A stretch of 11,598 nt of DNA, taken from assembly GCA_016463455.1 (NCBI GenBank), contig JAEMRG010000041.1:1-11598 (forward strand), given 5' to 3'. A program made the translations under genes and the position numbers. The stretch comes from Rhodoferax sp. (GTDB lineage: Bacteria > Pseudomonadota > Gammaproteobacteria > Burkholderiales > Burkholderiaceae_C). Positions within the stretch are counted from its first letter, which is position 1. Each line of letters opens with the position of its first letter. Below, one piece after another: positions 1-7,705 of this stretch. A model generated the notes under the pieces. It did no database searches and was not told where the DNA came from. It was given only the letters and a program-made list of their open reading frames with translations.

Positions 1-13
1 CGAATTTGCTGGT

Positions 14-50
14 AAAGTGCAATTAAGTGCAAATAAGTGGAGGAAAGTGC
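14..50 (+). promoter_or_regulatory. MraZ operator: four direct repeats, 10-bp period
   Basis: Four 7-bp boxes lie at 14-20 (AAAGTGC), 24-30 (TAAGTGC), 34-40 (TAAGTGG) and 44-50 (AAAGTGC). Each is separated by a 3-nt A-rich or purine spacer, so they repeat exactly once per helical turn on the same face of DNA. The known MraZ box in Mollicutes is AAAGTG[T/G] with 3-nt spacers, and E. coli MraZ binds short GTGG-type repeats with the same 10-bp period upstream of its own gene. The array ends 45 nt before the mraZ start, so autoregulation of the cluster is the natural reading. No fifth box is visible in register on either side. I could not place -35/-10 elements with confidence; the promoter may overlap the boxes or lie upstream of the window. 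Confidence 0.9.
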
Positions 51-83
51 CAAAAACATGGCCTTTCACTCGTTCAGTTGGAA

Positions 84-90
84 TAAGAGG
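84..90 (+). promoter_or_regulatory. Ribosome binding site of mraZ
   Basis: TAAGAGG followed by five T residues and then GTG at 96. The purine core sits at normal Shine-Dalgarno distance and supports the GTG start, which gives the conserved N-terminus MVFQG of MraZ proteins. No in-frame ATG gives a better start. Confidence 0.7.
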
Positions 91-95
91 TTTTT

Positions 96-527
96 GTGGT
101 GTTTCAAGGTGCTTCTTCGCTCACGCTCGACGGGAAAGGGCGCCTGTCCGTGCCGACGCGGCACCGCGACGTCCTGAGCGCGACCGCGCAAGGACTGCTC
201 ACCATCACCAAACACCCACACGGCTGCTTGATGGTCTTCCCGCGCCCCGAGTGGGACTTGTTCCGTGACCGGATTTCGGCCCTGCCCATGTCGGCGCAAT
301 GGTGGAAACGGATTTTTCTGGGCAATGCCATGGATGTGGAGCTCGACAGCACGGGGCGCATCCTCATTTCTCCCGAACTGCGCCAAGGCGCAGGCATCGC
401 CAAAGAGACGGTTCTGCTGGGCATGGGCAACCACTTCGAACTCTGGGACAAAGTGGCCTACGAAACGCAGGAAGCCAAGGCTATGCAAGAGCAAATGCCT
501 GACGTATTCAAAGACTTTTCCTTCTGA
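96..527 (+). CDS. mraZ: Transcriptional regulator MraZ
   Basis: MraZ is a DNA-binding protein of the AbrB/SpoVT-like fold that forms a ring-shaped oligomer and, in E. coli, represses its own operon. The 143-aa product has the expected size and the two tandem half-domains. The first carries DGKGRLSVP (residues 12-20) and the second DSTGRILISP (residues 84-93); both are forms of the D-x-x-G-R signature of the family. The start is GTG, chosen because of the upstream TAAGAGG and the conserved N-terminus MVFQGASSLTLD. It is the first gene of the cluster, directly downstream of four matching operator boxes, which strongly suggests autoregulation. It ends 8 nt before rsmH. Identity is very secure; that it acts as a repressor in this organism is inferred from other species. 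Confidence 0.97.
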   Translation: MVFQGASSLTLDGKGRLSVPTRHRDVLSATAQGLLTITKHPHGCLMVFPRPEWDLFRDRISALPMSAQWWKRIFLGNAMDVELDSTGRILISPELRQGAGIAKETVLLGMGNHFELWDKVAYETQEAKAMQEQMPDVFKDFSF

Positions 528-535
528 GCGCGCCC

Positions 536-1489
536 ATGGACGCGGTTGCGCAACACACCACTGTTTTGCTTACAGAAGCGGTTGACGCGCTTTTGACGCC
601 TGCGGACCCCTCGGACAGCAGGCCGCAGGACGGCCTGTACGTCGATGCCACCTTTGGCCGTGGCGGCCATAGCCGTTTACTGCTGACGCGCTTATCGCCA
701 AGCGGGCGCGTACTGGCTTTCGATCGAGACCCGCAAGCCGTCGTCCAAGCAGCCAGCCTCCAGGACACGCGCTTTTCCATCCGCCAGCAAAGTTTTTCCC
801 ACATCGCAGAAATGCCAGAGGCCAGTGCCTCGGGCATTTTGATGGACCTGGGCGTGAGCTCACCGCAAATTGACACACCCGCGCGCGGATTTAGTTTCCG
901 CTTTGAGGGTCCCTTGGATATGCGCATGGACACTACATGCGGACAAAGCGTGGCGCAATGGCTGACGGGCGCCAGCGTCGAAACCATAACGGAGGTAATA
1001 CGTGACTATGGCGAAGAGCGGTTTGCTGGCCAGATTGCAAAGGCGATTGTCGCGCGCCGGCAGGAACACGGACCCATTGAAACGACCACCGAGCTTGCCC
1101 AACTCGTGGCTGACACAGTCAAGACCCGCGAGCCGGGTCAGAACCCTGCAACGCGCACCTTCCAGGCTTTTCGGATTTTCATTAATGCCGAACTGGAAGA
1201 GCTCCAACAAGCCCTAGAAGCGGCGCTGAACGTGCTGGCGCCGGGCGGACGCCTGGTGGTGATCAGCTTTCATTCTTTGGAAGACCGCATCGTCAAGCAA
1301 TTTATCGCGCGCCACTCCAAGGACGAATACGACCGGCGCCGCCCTTTTGCGGCGCCACGCACTATGCGGCTTCGCGCCCTGGGCCGCAATCGCCCCGGCG
1401 CTGCCGAGGTGGCGGCCAATCCGCGCGCGCGCAGCGCCATCATGCGCGTGGCGGTACGCAATGACACCGTACAGGGGCTGGCGGCATGA
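536..1489 (+). CDS. rsmH: 16S rRNA (cytosine1402-N4)-methyltransferase RsmH
   Basis: RsmH (formerly MraW) is the S-adenosylmethionine-dependent enzyme that methylates N4 of C1402 in the decoding centre of 16S rRNA. The 317-aa product has the normal family length. Visible signatures are HTTVLLTEAV at residues 7-16, the SAM-binding motif DATFGRGGH at 37-45, the acidic FDRDP at 62-66, DLGVSSPQID in the first half, FHSLEDRIVK from residue 245, and NPRARSAIMRVA near the C-terminus. The ATG start gives the usual short N-terminus; its Shine-Dalgarno is weak (only a GAGCG nearby), so translation may depend on ribosomes leaving mraZ 8 nt upstream. The stop codon overlaps the ftsL start as ATGA. It normally follows mraZ in dcw clusters. 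Confidence 0.97.
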   Translation: MDAVAQHTTVLLTEAVDALLTPADPSDSRPQDGLYVDATFGRGGHSRLLLTRLSPSGRVLAFDRDPQAVVQAASLQDTRFSIRQQSFSHIAEMPEASASGILMDLGVSSPQIDTPARGFSFRFEGPLDMRMDTTCGQSVAQWLTGASVETITEVIRDYGEERFAGQIAKAIVARRQEHGPIETTTELAQLVADTVKTREPGQNPATRTFQAFRIFINAELEELQQALEAALNVLAPGGRLVVISFHSLEDRIVKQFIARHSKDEYDRRRPFAAPRTMRLRALGRNRPGAAEVAANPRARSAIMRVAVRNDTVQGLAA

Positions 1490-1770
1490 CGCGCATCAGC
1501 CTTTTGCTGATCTTGGCAACGCTGGCCAGTGCCATGTATTTGGTGAGCGTGCAGTATGAGTCGCGTCGCCTGTTTACCGAACTCGAACGCGCCCAGCGCG
1601 AAGGGCGTCGCTTGAAAACCGAGTTTGAACGGCTGGAAGTAGAAAAACGCAGCCAGGCCACGCCCGCACGTGTAGAACGTGTGGCGCGCGAAAAACTGCA
1701 AATGCACCAGGTCACGCCGGGCATTACGGTGTACATGGGTCAGTCCCACAACCCCGAGCAGCATCCGTGA
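1486..1770 (+). CDS. ftsL: Cell division protein FtsL
   Basis: FtsL is a small bitopic inner-membrane protein that, with FtsQ and FtsB, activates the FtsW-FtsI septal synthase. The 94-aa product has the expected architecture: a very short cytoplasmic N-terminus, one membrane segment at about residues 4-22 (rich in L, A, I, V), then a highly charged periplasmic helix at about 25-65 with many E and R residues in coiled-coil style, and a short tail. FtsL is poorly conserved in sequence, so the call rests on size, topology and position between rsmH and ftsI. The tail segment ARVERVAREKLQM resembles other FtsL proteins. AGGGG lies 8 nt before the ATG, which overlaps the rsmH stop (ATGA). The end overlaps the GTG of ftsI. 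Confidence 0.93.
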   Translation: MTRISLLLILATLASAMYLVSVQYESRRLFTELERAQREGRRLKTEFERLEVEKRSQATPARVERVAREKLQMHQVTPGITVYMGQSHNPEQHP

Positions 1771-3509
1771 GCCGCAGCATCCGTTACACCGCCAGCCCCT
1801 TGCTGACCAGCCGCACGCCGGTATGGCGCAGCAAGTTGGTGGTATCGGCGCTGGCGCTGGGCTTTGTGGGCCTGGGCGCGCGCGCCGCCTACATCCAGGT
1901 GTTTAACAACGACTTTTTCCAACGCCAGGGCGAAGTGCGCTACAGCCGTACCCTGGAACTTCCGGCTAACCGGGGCCGCATCCTGGACCGTAACGGCTTG
2001 ATACTGGCTTCCAGTGTCCCCTCGCCCAGCATCTGGGCCATACCCGAAGATGTGGAGTTAGACGAGACCCAACGGGCCAACCTGGCCAAGTTGCTGGAGC
2101 TGCCGCTGGCCGAACTGAATAAAAAACTGGCCGACGAGGACAAAAGCTTTGTCTGGCTCAAGCGCCATGTCGAACCGGAAAAGGCCAAACAAATCGTACA
2201 GGCCGGTTTCAAAGGGATTTACCAGCGCACCGAGTTCAAAAGGCAATACCCCGAAGGCGAAGCCGCCGCGCATGTGGTGGGCTTTACCAATGTGGAAGAC
2301 AAGGGGCAAGAAGGCATTGAACTGCTTTACAACAGCACCTTGCTGGGTCGCGCGGGTTCGCGCCATGTGATCAAGGACCGCTTGGGGCAATCGGTCGAGC
2401 AAGTGGGCGAAAGCGTGCCACCAGTAGCTGGCGAGGATGTGCAACTGAGCATAGACACCAAAGTACAGTTTTTTGCCTACCAAAAACTGCGCGATGCCGT
2501 GCTGAACAACCGGGCGCAAGCGGGCAGTATTGTGGTCTTGGATGCCATGACCGGCGAAGTGCTGGCCCTGGCCAATTACCCTAGCTACAACCCGGAAAAG
2601 CGCCTCAACCTGAACGGCGCGCAACTGCGTAATCGCGCGCTGACGGACACCTTTGAACCGGGCTCGGTAATGAAACCTTTCACCATCGGGCTGGCCCTGG
2701 AAACCGGGCGTGTCAAAACCTCGACCATGATCGACACCGCGCCCGGTTCGGTGACGATTACCGGCGCCACTATCCGCGATTCGCATCCCCATGGTGCCTT
2801 GAGCGTGGAGCAAGTGATTCAGGTGTCCAGCAATGTGGGCACCACCAAAATCGCGATGCAAATGCCGGCCAGCGAAATGTGGGAAACCTTCTCCGGCGCC
2901 GGCTTCGGCCAAAAGCCGCAAATCGAATTCCCCGGCGCGGTGCCGGGCAAGCTGCGCCCCTACAAAACATGGCGTCCGATTGAGCAGGCCACTGCCTCCT
3001 ATGGCTACGGTTTGTCGGCGTCTTTGTTCCAGATGGTGCGCTCTTACACCGTGTTCTCGCATGACGGGCAAATCATCCGCGCCACCTTGCTCAAGAATGA
3101 TGAGCCAGCGGTTGGCATTCCCGTGTTTTCCAGTGATACCGCCGCCAAAGTACGCAAGATGCTGCAGATGGCCGCCGGTCCCGGCGGCACCGGTCAGAAG
3201 GCGCAGACCGCGGGGTATTCGGTGGGCGGCAAATCGGGCACGGCCTACAAGCAAATCGGCAAAGGCTATGGCAGCGAGGGCAACCGCAAATACCGCAGCT
3301 GGTTTGTCGGCATGGCGCCGGTTGACAAGCCGCGCATCATTGTGGGCGTCATGCTCGATGAGCCTAGTGCAGGCAAATACTATGGCGGTGAAGTGGCCGC
3401 GCCGGTATTCAGCGAGACGGTGCAGCAAAGCCTGCGCGTCATGGGTGTGCAACCGGATATCAGCATCCGCCCCCAAATCGTGGCCAACGCGGCAGAAGAG
3501 AGCTTTTAA
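1767..3509 (+). CDS. ftsI: Septal peptidoglycan transpeptidase FtsI (PBP3)
   Basis: FtsI is the class B penicillin-binding protein that crosslinks septal peptidoglycan and works with FtsW. The 580-aa length is close to the E. coli protein (588). A cytoplasmic tail is followed by one membrane anchor at about residues 23-43. The class B motif RGRILDRNG is at 69-77. The transpeptidase domain has all three active-site motifs: S300-V-M-K303 with the acylated serine in EPGSVMKPF, S354-S-N356, and K489-S-G-T492. The start is GTG, overlapping the ftsL stop as GTGA, with only a weak Shine-Dalgarno, which fits translational coupling. The stop TAA shares its last base with the murE start. Nothing suggests loss of function. 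A 472-aa open frame on the opposite strand is a coding shadow. Confidence 0.97.
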   Translation: MSRSIRYTASPLLTSRTPVWRSKLVVSALALGFVGLGARAAYIQVFNNDFFQRQGEVRYSRTLELPANRGRILDRNGLILASSVPSPSIWAIPEDVELDETQRANLAKLLELPLAELNKKLADEDKSFVWLKRHVEPEKAKQIVQAGFKGIYQRTEFKRQYPEGEAAAHVVGFTNVEDKGQEGIELLYNSTLLGRAGSRHVIKDRLGQSVEQVGESVPPVAGEDVQLSIDTKVQFFAYQKLRDAVLNNRAQAGSIVVLDAMTGEVLALANYPSYNPEKRLNLNGAQLRNRALTDTFEPGSVMKPFTIGLALETGRVKTSTMIDTAPGSVTITGATIRDSHPHGALSVEQVIQVSSNVGTTKIAMQMPASEMWETFSGAGFGQKPQIEFPGAVPGKLRPYKTWRPIEQATASYGYGLSASLFQMVRSYTVFSHDGQIIRATLLKNDEPAVGIPVFSSDTAAKVRKMLQMAAGPGGTGQKAQTAGYSVGGKSGTAYKQIGKGYGSEGNRKYRSWFVGMAPVDKPRIIVGVMLDEPSAGKYYGGEVAAPVFSETVQQSLRVMGVQPDISIRPQIVANAAEESF

Positions 3510-5026
3510 TGCAAGCGCATTTGCACACCCCGCAACAAGCGGCCGCCTGGCTGCATGAACGGGTGACCGGCCAATTACAAACCGACCACCGCAAGCTGCG
3601 CGCAGGCGATGGTTTTATCGCCATGCCCGGCCTATCGGTCGATGCACGGCAATTCGTACCGCAGGCACTGCACGACGGCGCTGCAGCCTGCTTGGTCGAC
3701 GCCCAGGATGTGGCCCCGGGGAGCCTGGAGGATGCACGCGTCGCACCCTATGCCGGGCTAAAAAGCGATTGCGCACACATTGCCGCCGCTTTTTATGAGC
3801 ACCCCTCGCGCCGCGTGCAGGTGCTGGCGATTACCGGCACCAATGGCAAAACTTCCAGCGCCTGGTGGCTGGCCCAGGCGCTCAATGCCATGGGCACCCC
3901 ACCAGTGTGCGCCCTGATAGGCACGCTGGGTATCGGCATAGCCCCTGCAAACGCGGCTAAGTCCAATGCGCTGAGTTCAAGTGGGCTGACCACGCCAGAC
4001 AGCGTGCTGCTGCAACACAGCTTGCGCAGCTTTGTAGACCAGGGCTTGGACTATTGCGCCTTGGAAGCGTCCTCCATCGGCATCGAAGAGGGGCGCTTGG
4101 ACGGCACGCGCATGCGGCTTGCTTTGTTTACCAATTTCACCCAAGACCATCTGGATTACCACGGCACGATGCAAGCCTACTGGGCTGCCAAACGGCGCCT
4201 GTTCGCCTGGCCGGGCCTGCAAGCGGCGGTGCTCAATATCGACGACGACCAAGGCGCGGTATTGGCCAGCGAATTGGCCACGCAAGCGCCCGAAATCGAC
4301 CTGTGGACCGTGTCCACCCATTTGGCGGCCCGCTTGCAAGCACGCGATATCCAGCAAGGTCTGTTGGGCTTGGAGTTTGCCGTTGTCGAAGGCACGCAGC
4401 GTTGCCTGTTGCGCACCCGCATCATCGGCGGCTACAACGTTTCTAACTTGCTGGGCGTGATCGCCAGCCTGCGCGCGCTGGGCATAGACCTGTCCACCGC
4501 GGTACAGGCCTGCGGCAACTTGCCGCCAGTGCCAGGCCGCTTGCAATGCCTGGGTGGGCAGGACGCACCGCTGGCGGTGGTGGACTATGCGCACACCCCG
4601 GACGCTTTGCAAAAAACCCTGGAAGCGCTGCGCCCGGTAGCGCAGCAGCGCGGTGGCGCGCTATGGTGTGTCTTTGGTTGTGGCGGTGACCGCGACAGCG
4701 CCAAGCGTCCACTCATGGGCGCCATCGCTGCCAGCAAAGCGGACCACATCGTGCTGACCAGCGACAACCCGCGCATGGAAAACCCTGCCAGCATCATCAG
4801 CCACATCCTGGCCGGTATGGGCGGCCAGCCGCACATACACGTGCAAGCCGACCGCGCTCTAGCGATCGCCGAGTCGCTCACGCAAGCGGGCGCTCGCGAC
4901 GTGGTACTGATCGCGGGCAAAGGCCATGAAGCCGCGCAGGAAGTAGCCGGACAAAAATTTATCTTTTCCGATGCCGACCATGCCGATATCGCGCTGGCCC
5001 TGCGCGCTTCGAGGGTCGCAGCATGA
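3509..5026 (+). CDS. murE: UDP-MurNAc-tripeptide synthetase MurE (meso-DAP adding)
   Basis: MurE is a cytoplasmic ATP-dependent ligase that adds the third stem residue to UDP-MurNAc-L-Ala-D-Glu. The 505-aa product shows the three-domain Mur ligase plan. The ATP loop is TGTNGKT at residues 109-115. The central domain has NFTQDHLDYHG and the lysine K228 in YWAAKRRLF, which corresponds to the carbamylated lysine of the family. The C-terminal domain has DNPR at 419-422, the signature associated with meso-diaminopimelate rather than L-lysine as substrate, and GKGHE near the end. DAP specificity is therefore a motif-based inference, consistent with a Gram-negative wall. An AAGAGAG sits 6 nt before the ATG, which overlaps the ftsI stop (TAATG). 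The end overlaps murF (ATGA). Confidence 0.97.
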   Translation: MQAHLHTPQQAAAWLHERVTGQLQTDHRKLRAGDGFIAMPGLSVDARQFVPQALHDGAAACLVDAQDVAPGSLEDARVAPYAGLKSDCAHIAAAFYEHPSRRVQVLAITGTNGKTSSAWWLAQALNAMGTPPVCALIGTLGIGIAPANAAKSNALSSSGLTTPDSVLLQHSLRSFVDQGLDYCALEASSIGIEEGRLDGTRMRLALFTNFTQDHLDYHGTMQAYWAAKRRLFAWPGLQAAVLNIDDDQGAVLASELATQAPEIDLWTVSTHLAARLQARDIQQGLLGLEFAVVEGTQRCLLRTRIIGGYNVSNLLGVIASLRALGIDLSTAVQACGNLPPVPGRLQCLGGQDAPLAVVDYAHTPDALQKTLEALRPVAQQRGGALWCVFGCGGDRDSAKRPLMGAIAASKADHIVLTSDNPRMENPASIISHILAGMGGQPHIHVQADRALAIAESLTQAGARDVVLIAGKGHEAAQEVAGQKFIFSDADHADIALALRASRVAA

Positions 5027-6501
5027 GCGCCGCGCTGATGACTCTGGCCCAGGTACAGCAATGGCTGCAAACAGCCAGCGGCCACTTGCCGGTTGCGCTG
5101 CATGGCGCACCCGATACCGGCATCGGGCGCGTGCACACCGACAGCCGCAGCCTGGAACCCGGTGATTTGTTTGTCGCGCTACGCGGTGACACCTACGACG
5201 CGAATAACTTTTTACACCAGGCCAGGGAAAGCGGTGCCAGCGCCCTGCTTTGCCACAGCGGCTTGCCCGCCAGCCAGTACCCGCAAGGCCTGCCACGCAT
5301 TGAGGTGGCAGATAGCACGCTGGCGCTAGGCCAACTGGCACAGGCCTGGCGCGCGCAATTTTCCTTGCCCCTGATCGCCGTGACCGGCAGCAATGGCAAG
5401 ACCACGGTCACCCAAATGATTGCCGCCATCTTGCAGGAGCACGCACCCGATGGCGCGGCGCTGGCCACGCAAGGTAACTTGAATAATGCGATCGGTGTGC
5501 CTTTAACTTTGCTGCGCCTGCGCGCCAAGCACCGTTTCGCCGTCGTGGAATTGGGCATGAACCACCCGGGCGAAATCGCCCAACTCGCCGCCATGGCCCA
5601 ACCCACGGTGGCCCTGGTGAATAACGCGCAACGCGAGCATCTGGAATTCATGCACACCGTCGATGCAGTAGCCGCCGAAAACGGCGCGGTGCTGCAAGCG
5701 CTGCCCGCAAGTGGCTGCGCGGTATTTGGACTGGACGATAGCTATAGCGGTCACTGGACAGCGCAAAACAAGGCACAAAAGCTACTAGGTTTTGCCGCAG
5801 CAGCAGTGGCAGAGCACGACGGTGTCTATGGCGAACAAGCTTTGTGGCAAGACGGTGGCTGGTCGGTGCGAGCGCGCTGGCGCCAAGGCGCTGCCAGCGG
5901 GGTTTTGCACTACCGCTTGGATATCGCCGGTAAGCACAATGTGCGCAACTCCTGGGCTGCTGCTGCCTGCGCCCTGGCCGCTGGCGTCAGCCCGGCAGCC
6001 ATTGAGCGCGGTTTGCAAGCTTTCGTACCGGTCAAGGGCCGCTCGCGTGCACTTAGCCTGGTTTGGGGCGGGCGCCGCATCAGCCTGGTCGATGACAGCT
6101 ACAACGCCAACCCCGACTCGGTGCAGGCCGCCATCGATGTGTTGCACGCCTTGCCCGCGCCGCGCCTATTGGTACTGGGCGATATGGGCGAGGTCGGCGA
6201 TCAAGGCCCGCAGCTACACGCACAAGCTGGCCTTTATGCCCACAGCCAAGGCATAGAGCACTTGCTGGCCACAGGAAGCTTGAGCCAATCTAGCGTCCAA
6301 GCCTTTGTTCAGGCCGGTGGGCAGGCGCAGCATTGTCTCGATACGGCCGCGCTAACGCACGCAGTAGCCCAGGCATTGGCGCACAGTGCCAGCGTGCTGG
6401 TCAAAGGTTCGCGCTTTATGCGCATGGAAAAAATCATAGAAGCCTTGCAGGACAGGGCCAGCACCCAACACACGCCAGGGGAGTCTGCCCATGCAGCCTG
6501 A
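5023..6501 (+). CDS. murF: UDP-MurNAc-tripeptide:D-Ala-D-Ala ligase MurF
   Basis: MurF attaches the D-Ala-D-Ala dipeptide to UDP-MurNAc-tripeptide, giving the cytoplasmic pentapeptide precursor. The 492-aa product is somewhat longer than the E. coli enzyme (452). It has an N-terminal substrate domain with DSRSLEPGDLFVAL, the ATP loop VTGSNGKTT at residues 120-128, the family segment LNNAIGVPLTLL, ELGMNHPGEI, and the C-terminal signature DDSYNANPDS. The ATG at 5023 overlaps the murE stop and has GAGGG 7 nt upstream. A second in-frame ATG at 5038 (Met6) is possible, but the first has the better ribosome binding site. The gene is followed by 21 nt before mraY, the longest gap in the operon after mraZ. 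Identity among the Mur ligases is clear from DDSYNANP and from its place after murE. Confidence 0.96.
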   Translation: MSAALMTLAQVQQWLQTASGHLPVALHGAPDTGIGRVHTDSRSLEPGDLFVALRGDTYDANNFLHQARESGASALLCHSGLPASQYPQGLPRIEVADSTLALGQLAQAWRAQFSLPLIAVTGSNGKTTVTQMIAAILQEHAPDGAALATQGNLNNAIGVPLTLLRLRAKHRFAVVELGMNHPGEIAQLAAMAQPTVALVNNAQREHLEFMHTVDAVAAENGAVLQALPASGCAVFGLDDSYSGHWTAQNKAQKLLGFAAAAVAEHDGVYGEQALWQDGGWSVRARWRQGAASGVLHYRLDIAGKHNVRNSWAAAACALAAGVSPAAIERGLQAFVPVKGRSRALSLVWGGRRISLVDDSYNANPDSVQAAIDVLHALPAPRLLVLGDMGEVGDQGPQLHAQAGLYAHSQGIEHLLATGSLSQSSVQAFVQAGGQAQHCLDTAALTHAVAQALAHSASVLVKGSRFMRMEKIIEALQDRASTQHTPGESAHAA

Positions 6502-6508
6502 GCACTTG

Positions 6509-6515
6509 AAAGAGG
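6509..6515 (+). promoter_or_regulatory. Ribosome binding site of mraY
   Basis: AAAGAGG lies 7 nt before the ATG at 6523, inside the 21-nt gap after murF. It gives mraY its own initiation signal, unlike most genes here, whose starts overlap the preceding stop. Confidence 0.7.
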
Positions 6516-6522
6516 CCACAAC

Positions 6523-7701
6523 ATGCTGCTAAGCCTGACGCAATGGCTGCAAGGTCTTTACCCCGAGTGGGGGTTTTTGCGGGTGTTTCAATACCTGACA
6601 TTGCGTGCCGTCATGGCCGCTGCCACGGCGCTGGTAATTGGCTTGGCTGCAGGTCCTGCGGTGATACGGCGTTTGCAGTCGCTCAAGATAGGTCAGCCCA
6701 TCCGGGGCTACGGCATGGAGTCGCACCTCAGCAAAAGCGGCACCCCCACCATGGGCGGCGTGCTGATCTTGATTGCGATTACCAGTTCCACTTTGTTATG
6801 GGTAGACCTGTCCAACCGCTTCGTCTGGATTTGCCTGATCGTGACCCTGGGCTTTGGTGCGATCGGCTGGGCCGATGACTGGCGCAAAGTGGTCAACAAA
6901 GACCCCGAAGGCATGCCCTCGCACGAGAAATATATGTGGCAATCCATCATCGGTGTTGTGGCCGCCTTGTGCTTGGTTTTCAGCATCTCGGAAAACTCCA
7001 ATGGCCGGGTGCTGGAGTTATTTGTCAACTGGGTTAGCTCCGGTTTTGACGTCAGCTTGCCACCTAAAGCGGGTCTGCTGCTGCCCTTTTTCAAGCAGGT
7101 GAGCTATCCGCTGGGCGTATTGGGCTTTGTGGTGCTGACCTATCTGGTCATTGTGGGCTCGAGCAATGCGGTGAATTTGACCGATGGCCTGGACGGCCTG
7201 GCCATCATGCCGGTGGTGATGGTGGGCTCAGCGCTCGGTGTGTTTGCCTATGTCACCGGCAGCCTGATTTATTCCAAGTACCTGTTCTTGCCGCATATTC
7301 CGGGCGCCGGCGAATTGCTGATTTTCTGCGCAGCGATTGCTGGTGCCGGTCTGGCGTTTTTATGGTTCAACACCCATCCGGCGCAAGTCTTTATGGGCGA
7401 TGTGGGTGCGCTGGCCTTGGGGGCTGCGCTGGGCACCGTCGCGGTCATCGTGCGCCAGGAAATCGTGCTGGCCATGATGGGCGGGGTATTCGTTGCCGAG
7501 GCCTTGTCGGTGATGCTGCAAGTGCTGTACTTTAAGTACACCCGCAAAAAATATGGTGAAGGCCGCCGATTCTTCCGAATGGCGCCTTTGCACCACCATT
7601 TCGAAAAACTGGGTTGGAAAGAAACGCAAGTCGTGGTGCGCTTCTGGATCATCACCATGCTCTTGTGCCTGCTCGGTCTGTCCACCCTGAAGCTGAGGTA
7701 A
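6523..7701 (+). CDS. mraY: Phospho-MurNAc-pentapeptide translocase MraY
   Basis: MraY is the integral inner-membrane enzyme that transfers phospho-MurNAc-pentapeptide from UDP to undecaprenyl phosphate, forming lipid I. The 392-aa product is built of many hydrophobic segments and carries the family motifs KSGTPTMGG (residues 71-79), the paired aspartates D118-D119 in ADDWRK, NLTDGLDG (218-225), FMGDVG with D293, and the cytoplasmic HHH triplet at 357-359 in MAPLHHHFEKLGW. It is about 30 residues longer than E. coli MraY (360). By eye about 22 of these fall between KYMW (136-139) and LPFFKQV near residue 190, and about 6 lie before RFFRMAP. Start ATG has AAAGAGG upstream. murD follows after 4 nt. 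Conserved catalytic residues are all present. Confidence 0.97.
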   Translation: MLLSLTQWLQGLYPEWGFLRVFQYLTLRAVMAAATALVIGLAAGPAVIRRLQSLKIGQPIRGYGMESHLSKSGTPTMGGVLILIAITSSTLLWVDLSNRFVWICLIVTLGFGAIGWADDWRKVVNKDPEGMPSHEKYMWQSIIGVVAALCLVFSISENSNGRVLELFVNWVSSGFDVSLPPKAGLLLPFFKQVSYPLGVLGFVVLTYLVIVGSSNAVNLTDGLDGLAIMPVVMVGSALGVFAYVTGSLIYSKYLFLPHIPGAGELLIFCAAIAGAGLAFLWFNTHPAQVFMGDVGALALGAALGTVAVIVRQEIVLAMMGGVFVAEALSVMLQVLYFKYTRKKYGEGRRFFRMAPLHHHFEKLGWKETQVVVRFWIITMLLCLLGLSTLKLR

Positions 7702-7705
7702 GCGC

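Noticed and set aside
1..95. A sigma-70 promoter for mraZ within the leader.
   Set aside because: I looked for paired -35/-10 elements around TTGCTG (6-11), AATTAAG (21-27) and AATAAG (82-87) but found no pair with good matches and 16-18 nt spacing. It may be upstream of the window or overlap the boxes.
2058..3476. A 472-codon open frame on the minus strand opposite ftsI.
   Set aside because: Long antisense frames are expected opposite GC-rich genes with strong codon bias. The translation has no recognisable motifs, is rich in H, R, A and G, and lies wholly within an intact ftsI with all catalytic motifs.
2833..3558. A 241-codon + strand frame overlapping the end of ftsI and the start of murE.
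   Set aside because: It is the out-of-frame reading of two well-supported genes, and its composition (many P, R, S, A, C) is typical of a shadow frame.
3827..3850. A near-identical DNA stretch in murE and murD (8075-8098), considered as a repeat.
   Set aside because: It encodes the shared ATP-binding loop ITGTNGKT of homologous Mur ligases, so the similarity reflects protein homology, not a repeat element.
3977..4612. A 211-codon minus-strand frame opposite murE.
   Set aside because: No motif and no plausible context; murE is fully supported on the + strand.
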